Positions 24,770-32,735 of a DNA stretch of 64,000 nt are shown here, piece after piece. Each line of letters begins with the position of its first letter. Position 1 is the first letter of the stretch. Under the pieces are notes generated by a model. That model made no database searches, was not told the DNA's origin, and saw only the letters and a program-made list of their open reading frames with translations. This DNA is from Nemopilema nomurai (taxonomy: Eukaryota; Cnidaria; Scyphozoa; Rhizostomeae; Rhizostomatidae): assembly GCA_003864495.1 (NCBI GenBank), contig ML133443.1, forward strand, positions 1,549,486 to 1,613,485, written 5' to 3'. The position numbers were made by a program, and so were the translations under genes.

Positions 24770-25322
24770 TATCACTGCTAGGCTTGAAAACATGGAACGT
24801 TTCAAAAACGGTGTCGGAGAACTCTTTCACTTGGTCCCTGATGTACCTGTACATTCCAAGAAAGGTCTTGAACTCTCTATGAAGTCAATGGGTGATTTGG
24901 CACCGCAAATTTTCTTTATGTTTTCTATGATGCCTTCCTGCTCAGAGTCAAGTCTTTACTCGAAGAAATTTGTGGCACGGGTGACAACTTCTATCCTAAT
25001 TGTGCAAAAGGGTCTCCTTCAGTGCAAGCCATCGACCAAACTATTCGTTTTTTGCATGTCTCGTTTCATGAGGGTCATCTTCTGTGGTATCAACATCGAG
25101 AGACTCATTTAAAGGAGCATCCAATGCACTCTCATTGAAATATGAAGTTTGTTGCTCAGCATGTGCTGATGCCAAAGACCCTGAAGGCCAAGACCAAGCA
25201 GAGAGTGTTAGCTGTTCGCTGTCATTATAGACAACAACAGCAAGCTTAATAAGGTGTTCCGCTGTATGTTTATGCCTAATATGGTCTAGAGATATTTGCA
25301 TTGAAATGCGTGGAATAGTCAT
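24770..25322 (-). pseudogene. Decayed passenger gene, fragment 5
   Basis: It keeps the C-terminal frame (25041-25322) with LTLSAWSWPSGSLASAHAEQ and DAPLNESLDVDTTEDD. Further 3' the minus strand can be read as EGIIENIKKICGAKSPIDFI and, one frame over, DQVKEFSDTVFETFHVFK, both protein-like. This suggests the parent protein had a further C-terminal domain now broken by frameshifts. Confidence 0.6.
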
Positions 25323-25840
25323 GCTTGTTTCAGCTGATGAAGTTGACAGGTTCTTAAATTAAATGCTTCTAATTTTGTTTAAAATGGAGCCAAAGACCAG
25401 TTACCAGAAAATCCATTTTAGTATCTATGGACCTGTAGTGTCAGAAAGACATTTAAATCATCCTCGAAAAGTCGATATCAGTGTACCAAACTTGTAGCAC
25501 CTAGCTATTGATTCAATAGTTTGGGACACAAGAAAAAAGCAATTTTGAAAGTTGATGCATTCATTTATTTACAATTATTTAAAAAATGCCATCTCTTACC
25601 AAAAGTATTTTAATAAATAAAAAATTGTTTCTGCGAAAACTTTTATTAAAAGGTAAATAAAAGCTTCATCAGTGTTTGCTGTTAAAACTTCGTGGGAATA
25701 TGATAGCCACCATTTATTTTCTCGTCTCGTCTGATTTTTGATCAATCAAGAACATTCCCTAAACACTTCACGGGAGAGAGGTCCTTCTTGTGGCATTCGA
25801 AATCGCATATGAAATGATGGAGTTCAGAGTTGCTGCCGGT

Positions 25841-26417
25841 TCACCAAAATGTGTCATCTTCTCTTGGTTCAGAACTGATTCTTTGGCAAGTGAACATCAT
25901 CTAAAAGATAAACAATTTGTTTAGTAAATTGCCAATTATTCGTTGAATCATTTGTGATGTAGATACACTGTACATAGGCATGTCTATGACAAAGATATCT
26001 TTCTGGAATGGGAATGCATTGAATAGAAACGCATGCCTGATTGGCTTCTGTACGCACCTTACGACTTGTCATGCCAGATCTGAACATGAAGGACGGCGTG
26101 CATGTTGTCCCTCGTGCGCATGGGCAGCTCATACTGGATGACGTCACTCCACATGCTTCGTTCACTCCAGGCATCTTGCGACAAATACCAATTGATGCTT
26201 CCGAGTCGCCATCAATCGAACTGCAACATTCTGATTGTTCACAGTCTCTGAACGAACTGCAATACTTTACTTTGTTGGTGGCGGCTAGCAGACTTCTGCC
26301 AGCAAGATTTGTTCGGTACGACAGTCGGTTGTTGAAAGCGTCGTGAACACTGTTTTGTGCAATGCAATCAGATGCATGTAAAAGAACAAAGAATCCCATA
26401 ATCAGCTTGATTGCCAT
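25841..26417 (-). CDS. Secreted ten-cysteine peptide, copy 6
   Basis: Exons are 26058-26417 (120 codons) and 25841-25900, with a 157-nt intron. Exon 1 ends with the same Thr-to-Met change as copy 3, and exon 2 starts with Met. It is unique in that the usual intronic stop (TAG) is CAG. An unspliced transcript would therefore stay open through the intron and into exon 2 in a different frame, ending at 25869, instead of stopping after seven codons. The spliced frame is intact. Confidence 0.86.
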
Positions 26418-26484
26418 TTTGTTGTTGCAGAAATTTGAAGTAGCAAGCACTGTTACTGTTTACCAACTGATGTGTCTACAACGA

Positions 26485-26491
26485 TTTTATA
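26485..26491 (-). promoter_or_regulatory. TATA box, copy 6
   Basis: TATAAAA on the minus strand, 68 nt before the ATG. Confidence 0.75.
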
Positions 26492-27069
26492 GGTTTTGCT
26501 ACTGTCTGTTGATTTCATAACCAAATTTTCATAACCTCACCAAATTATTGTAACTTGTTTTTGTGTTATGTAACATTTACACAACAAACTGATATTTTCC
26601 CATTTGGTTTATGGAATTTGGTAAAGAGAAGGCATAGTCTTCGAAATGGTATTGAACGCGTTAATCGAAGCCTGTTCTTGCTAGTTTGCCTTATGTCAAA
26701 AAACAAAGTGGATATGGAGGTTTTTCTGGAAATAATCCTGCATTTACAAGCATTTGTAAATTGTGTAAGGTGCAATCTTTACGAGGCATTCTACAACCGA
26801 CTGCCGAACGGTAGACCAAGTTGGCATCAAAAAGTGTGGCCTAAGAATCTTGCTGCTGTGTTGACAGCAAATTGAAATGTGTATGCTGCAATTATTTACA
26901 GGCAATAACAGCAGGTATGAATATTAATTTCCAACTATTAGGTCCAAAAATCTAAAGCGTTTTATTGATAATCAGGCAAAGCCTTTCTTGACAAATTTTT
27001 GCAAGGTGGCAAATTATGAAAAACTATTCCTCAGCATTTTTAGAATTCTATATCAATAGTCTTTCTTCA

Positions 27070-27830
27070 AAATATCACTGCTGGCTTGAAAACATGGAAC
27101 GTTTCAAAAACGGTGTCGGAGAACTCTTTCACTTGGTCCCTGATGTACCTGTACATTCCAAGAAAGGTCTTGAACTCTCTATGAAGTCAATGGGTGATTT
27201 GGCACCGCAAATTTTCTTTATGTTTTCTATGATGCCTTCCTGCTCAGAATCAAGTCTTTACTCGAAGAAGTTTGTGGCACGGGTGAAAACTTCTATCCTA
27301 ATTGTGCAGAAGGGTCTCCATCTCTACAGGCAATCGATCAAACTATGCGTTCTTTGCATGTCTCGTTTCCTGACGGGCATCTTCTGTGGTATCAACATCG
27401 AGGGACTCATTTAAAGGAGCATCCAATCCGTTCTCAATTAAATATGAAGTTTGTTGCTCAGCATGTGCTGCTGTCAAAGACCGCGAAGGCCAAGTTCAGC
27501 AGAGAGGGTTAGCTGTTCGCTGCCATTATAGACAACAACAGCAACCTTAATAGAGTTTTCCACTGTATACTTATCTTACTTTTCAAGATTCCTCAGCCAT
27601 GGGTGACTCAAGCTCTGCTTTTCCCACAACTCCTTAAATTTACATTCATTAACTGCTGCTTAATGTGCATTACATCTTAAATAGTCAATAATTTTAACAA
27701 GCTTCTCCTCGGAATCACGTCCCACTCCATGAGCAAGATAAACAATACTATTACGTGAATGTATCTTAGCATCTTCTTCTAATTTACTGCATATCAAACA
27801 CTTTCATATGAGTTGCTTGCGTGAGCCGAC
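27070..27830 (-). pseudogene. Decayed passenger gene, fragment 6
   Basis: It contains the conserved minus-strand blocks in the same order as fragments 2-5 (C-terminal block about 27400-27550, zinc-finger-like block about 27600-27810), but stops and frameshifts break them and no long minus frame remains. The plus-strand frame at 27016-27414 is a shadow of this. Confidence 0.55.
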
Positions 27831-27926
27831 CTTCTCATGTCGTTACATTCACAACTGTTTCAAAAAGGGGCAATTTTTTGGGGGGTAAAAAACACTGTGA
27901 CTGGGGCGGAAGCAAAGTTAAGGAAT

Positions 27927-27940
27927 GGGGGGGGGGGGGG
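27927..27940 (+). repeat. Poly-G tract (14 G)
   Basis: A run of 14 G in an array spacer. The equivalent spacer at 16612-16650 and the spacer stretches near 18770 and 21573 are also G-rich but shorter. It could form G-quadruplexes and could be a length-unstable site. Confidence 0.7.
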
Positions 27941-28256
27941 CGTTTGCCAGTGTCAAAAAGGCTCTGTGATCAGGTAACGTTGCATTGAATGCCTGTCTTG
28001 AACGTAACTAATTGAACGTTAATTGAAAGAAACAAATTCCAAATTTTCTTGTGGATTAGGGTAGGTGATTGGAAAGTAGCCTCATCGCTTTGGCATAAAT
28101 ATTAAAGTAATTCATAATCTTCAACTGCCTAACTGAAGAGGGAAAGATATATAGAAATAACAGCATATTACTTTCATGGTGAAAATTTTGAATCCTTCCA
28201 CAACATCCAAGTATTTAAAAAAAATTAATTAATAAGGACAACATCTCCTTTTACAG

Positions 28257-28290
28257 ATTCTGATGAGGAGCCCTTACCACAGAAGCTGAC
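28257..28290 (+). pseudogene. Copy of the RFC1 34-nt micro-exon (fossil 3)
   Basis: It matches RFC1 33981-34014 with few changes and keeps the acceptor (CCTTTTACAG), but the donor GT has become AT. The surrounding 28130-28330 also matches the RFC1 intron at 33840-34040. Confidence 0.88.
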
Positions 28291-28383
28291 ATACTTTTAT
28301 GCTTTTTGTAGGATAAGTAACATAATTTATAATTAATTTTTGAAAGCTTAATTGTGATAATCTGCCTAGAATGGTCTAGAGAT

Positions 28384-29270
28384 ATTTGCAATCACATGCG
28401 TGCTAGTTTCAGCTGATCAAGTTGACAGGTTTTTAAATTAAATGCTTCTAATTTTTATTTAAAATGGGGGCAATGACCAGCTTCTTGGTACAAAATCCAT
28501 CTAACTATCTATGGACCTGTAGTGTCAGAAAGACATTCAAATCATCCACGAACAGTTGAGGTCAGTTTATCAAACTTGTAGTACCAAGCTATTGATTCCA
28601 TAGTTACAGACACAGGAAGAAAACAACTTTTAAAGTTGATGCATTCATTTATTTATAATTATTTACAACACGCCATCTTCTATAAAAGGTATTTTAATGA
28701 AAAAATTGTTTCTGCGAAAACTATCGATTAAAACAAGCATAAAAGCTGCATCAGTGTTTGCTGTTAAAACTTCGTGGGAATATCATAACCACCATTTATT
28801 TTCTCCTCCCATCTGATTCTCGATAAATCAAAACATTCTCGAAACACTTCTTGCAATCACATGCGTGCAATAGTCTTGCTTATTTCAGCGGATCAAGTTG
28901 ACAGTTTTTTAAATTTAATGCTTCGATTTTACAGAAAATCGATTTTATTATCTATGGACCTGTAGTGTCTGGAAGACATTTAAATCACCCATGAAAGGTT
29001 GATATCAGTGCACCAAGCTTGTAGTACCAAACTATTTATTCGATAGATTGAGACACAGGAAGAAAGTAACTTTGAAAGTTGAAGCATTCATTTATTTACA
29101 ATTATTTACAAAATGCCATCTCTTATCAAAGGTACTTTTATAAAAAAATTGTTTCTGAGAAAACGTTTGTTAAAACAAAAATAAAAGCTGCATCAGTGTT
29201 TGCTGTTAAAACTGCGTGGAAACATCATAGCCACCATGAATTTTCTCGTCTCGTCTGATTCTCGAAAAAT
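28384..29270 (-). repeat. Partial tandem duplication in the flank of copy 7
   Basis: The 3'-flank block starting TTTGCAATCACATGCGTGC occurs at 28384 and again at about 28850, an offset of roughly 467 bases. Both copies run through the ATGGACCTGTAGTGTC stretch, the CATTCATTTATTTA stretch and the GCATCAGTGTTTGCTGTTAAAAC stretch. Only the second is followed by peptide exon 2. Confidence 0.75.
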
Positions 29271-29364
29271 GAAAAACTTTTCGTAAGCTCTCGACGGGTG
29301 ATAGGTCTTTCTTGTGGCATTCGAAATTGCACATGAAGTAATGGAGTTGAGAGTTGCTGCTGGT

Positions 29365-29941
29365 TCACCAAAACGTGTCATCTTCTCTTGGTTCAAAACT
29401 GATTCTTTGGCAAGTGAATGTCATCTAAAAGATAAACAATTGGTTTAGTAAATTGCCAATTATTCGTTGAATCATTTGTGATGTAGATACACTGTGCAAA
29501 GAGATGTCTATGACAAAGATGTCTTTCTGGAATGGGAATGCATTGAATAGAAACGCATGCCTAATTGGCTTCTGTACGCACCTTACGACTTGTCGTGCCA
29601 GATCTGAACATGAAGGACGGCGTGCATGTTGTCCCTCGTGCGCATGGGCAGCTCATACTGGATGACGTCACTCCACATGCTTCGTTCACTCCAGGCATCT
29701 TGCGACAAATACCAATTGATGCTTCCGAGTCGCCATCAATCGAACTGCAACATTCTGATTGTTCACAGTCTCTGAACGAACTGCAATACTTTACTTTGTT
29801 GGTGGCGGCTAGCAGACTTCTGCCAGCAAGATTTGTTCGGTACGACAGTCGGTTGTTGAAAGCGTCGTGAACACTGTTTTGTGCAATGCAATCAGATGCA
29901 TGTAAAAGAACAAAGAATCCCATAATCAGCTTGATTGCCAT
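29365..29941 (-). CDS. Secreted ten-cysteine peptide, copy 7
   Basis: Exons are 29582-29941 (120 codons) and 29365-29424, with a 157-nt intron. Exon 2 starts with Met. The 5' leader differs from other copies: a short duplication of the AAATTTGAAGT stretch replaces part of the usual sequence near 29955-29980 and makes the TATA-to-ATG distance 69. Coding sequence is intact. Confidence 0.87.
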
Positions 29942-30009
29942 TTTGTTGTTGCAGAAATTTGAAGTAGAAATTTGAAGTTACTGTTTACCGACTGATGTGT
30001 CTACAACGA

Positions 30010-30016
30010 TTTTATA
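30010..30016 (-). promoter_or_regulatory. TATA box, copy 7
   Basis: TATAAAA on the minus strand, 69 nt before the ATG. Confidence 0.72.
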
Positions 30017-30419
30017 GATTTTGTTTCTGTGTGTTGATTTCATAACCAAATTTACTTTCTTGGTGTAACTTATTTCTGTGTTATGTAACATTTACATAAC
30101 AAATAGATTTTTCTCAGCATGGTTTATGGACTTTGGTAGAGAGAAGGCAAGGTTTTTGAAATGGTATTGAACGCGTAAGTCGAAGCCTGTTCTTGCTAGT
30201 TTGAATTATGTCAAAAGACAAAGTGGATATGAAGGCATTTCTGGGAATCATCTTGCTTTTACAAGCATCTGTAAATTGTGGAAAGTGCAATCTTTACGAG
30301 GCATTCTACAACCGATTGCTGTACAATAGACCAACTTGGCATCTAAATAGTGTGGCCTATAAGTTTTCTATTTGATGGAAACAAGTAAAAAAGTGTATGC
30401 AACAAGTATTTGCCGATTG

Positions 30420-31560
30420 AAGCAGTAGGTATAAATTTGATATCCAACTATTACATCCAAAATCTTTAATGATTCAAGAGGGTCCCTGGAAACCTTCGTG
30501 AAAATGTTTTTGGTTTATAAGCATAACTTAAAAAGATGCATGATATCATTGAAGTGGGCGTATGATTTACCTTGATTTGTTGTTTGTATCATATAGTATT
30601 GATGTGACTACGTAGCCATAAAACTTAAATTGATCAAAACTTACTTGAGGTCAAAGATATTCCAAGAACGACTCGATAACTTGCCAATGCTGTTCTTTGA
30701 ACTCATTCGAGGATTGGCATGTAAAACTGGAATTTGATCTTTTCCGTTTAAACTATAAAATGCTTTGTATTCATGACGGTTTTTAAACATTTATCAACAA
30801 GCTATTGCGGAATTTTACAGAAGTTCTATTGATTGCTTTAACCGTTTTATTACCTTGATAAAGCTTGACTCAAACAAGTATAGTGATAAATAACTCCATA
30901 ATAAACTTGGTAATTAAAATATAACTTTCTAGAACTCTTCCATTTAACCTGATTTTATATCTTGACAGTTGCTTTTTTGATGTGAGTTAATGATGTTTAA
31001 AAATTGTATAACGCTGTAAACATTTTATGCACTTGGGAACACATCCTGCCTACGGGAAACGCATCCAAAAAGTTTAACTGAAAAATCAAATCCCATAAAC
31101 TATTTGATAGCTCAAATCTTGTAGCAACCTTTTTCTTATTAATAAAAATGTCAGCAGTTGTTATGAATCAGTGTAGAAGTGGAGTTTGTGAAAGTCAATG
31201 TTTCTTAATGTGCAACTCTATTAAGATAGTAAACTACATTCAACATGCAAAAACCCATTCTTAAATGTTTCTTTTCGCTGTATTCAATGCTGAAAATTCA
31301 GTTGAATGTTGCATGTATGCTGATTGAATTATTGGTGACTATAGCTAATGAGAGGAGCGAGAAAATGAAAGTGATTGCTGCAATAAATTTTCCAAACTGC
31401 CCCCGCTGAAGTATCTTGTGAAGGGCCTTGTCCCCATGGTCCTCAAACATTGACACCAGGAGGGCGGGGGGAGGGGGTTATACTTATAACGCCAATGCAA
31501 TCAAAAAGTTTTCTGTAAACTTTGAAACAGGGAAACAAGGATAAGAAAGACCTGTCCTCA
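30420..31560. other. Unique spacer between copy 7 and RFC1
   Basis: The homology to array units fades after about 30420. No ORF of note. Positions 31523-31590 have a diverged partner at 11200-11260. A G-rich stretch lies near 31459-31480. Confidence 0.5.
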
Positions 31561-31565
31561 AGCAT

Positions 31566-31619
31566 GGCGGGAAACTAATGGAGGTCAACTGCACAGAGCC
31601 CCTTTGACGGAACAAAATG
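31566..31619 (+). promoter_or_regulatory. Candidate RFC1 E2F site and first exon end
   Basis: GGCGGGAAA at 31566-31574 fits an E2F site, as expected for an S-phase gene. ATG at 31617-31619 (context ACAAAATG) is directly followed by GTATGC, a possible donor. Joining this ATG to 32736 gives Met-Asp-Ile-Arg, the conserved RFC1 start. The Met exon could also be elsewhere; the donor is not ideal and there is no transcript evidence here. Confidence 0.35.
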
Positions 31620-32735
31620 GTATGCATAGAAAATTCATTCGGTCAAACATGTACATTTTACTTGCAGTACTAGAGAATTGACCTTAATGTGAATAACATT
31701 GCAAATCTTGGTTCCTAAAGAGATGGATTATGCGCTTATACAAAATGCAGCGAGAATATTGACGACGAAGTGAGCCCTCCCCCTAGTTCAAATTAATGAT
31801 TAATTTTCCAATATCAACACTTGGTATTATAGAATAGTTCAAGTCTAATGCTTATATGTTAAATTATAATCATCAGCCATAAAGCAATTAGGTTCTTCAA
31901 AATTTTATTGTATGCATCCCAAAAGCTTGGACAGAAAATTGATTGTTATGGTTCCTGTGCTGTCACGGAAAAAAACAGCATTTGATGAGTACTAGGAAAT
32001 GAATATTGCAACGTCTGATCATTACAAAAACAGGCACTGGACAGTCACTGCTTCAGGCCATTATCTTTCTTGATGCTGATACTTTCTTGTAAACATACAG
32101 GTCACATATCATACAGCAGATCATCTAGACCTTTTCTTTGGATTTCAACCCGGTGCCTGGAAGAAGCAAAATATTTTGTTTAATTTATTGAAAACTTGCA
32201 GATATTTAGTCATAATTATCTGTCTTAGACATTTTGTGCAGCACCTTATGGATTTAATTTGTTTGAAGCAGAACTCCTATATGAAAATGTTTATGTTTGA
32301 ACAAAATATGTTTGCATGCAATTCCCAGTCTGTGTCACATTAGTGTCACATTAGTGTGTACAGAAGTGTCGCAATTCACATTAGTGTCACAGAATCTCAA
32401 GATATATAAATTGACAGATGATACTTGTCAACAATGTTTCTCACATTTTGTGGTTAGAAAACATCCTTTGTAATTCAGTTTGGTTTTGAAAACTTGAGAA
32501 GTTTGTAGTTCTATGCAGAGGAATGAGGTTTTTGACAATGTAAGACTATTTTAAAGTTATAAGATGCAAAAAGATAAGATGTTCTTTTAGATGCTAATAA
32601 TTTTTGTTTTTCTGTAAAAAAAAACAGTAAACAAATATAAAATTAAAATTTAGTTAATTTAACCAGAAAGATTGAAGGAAAATGATAAAATTTCATGGCA
32701 GACTTCTCCATGAGTATGTAACTTTTTTCTTTCAG

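Noticed and set aside
24735..27414. Plus-strand frames of 125 and 132 codons (24735-25112, 27016-27414)
   Set aside because: They are opposite the decayed passenger gene, whose minus-strand blocks recur in the same order in other units; the plus frames are not kept in those units.
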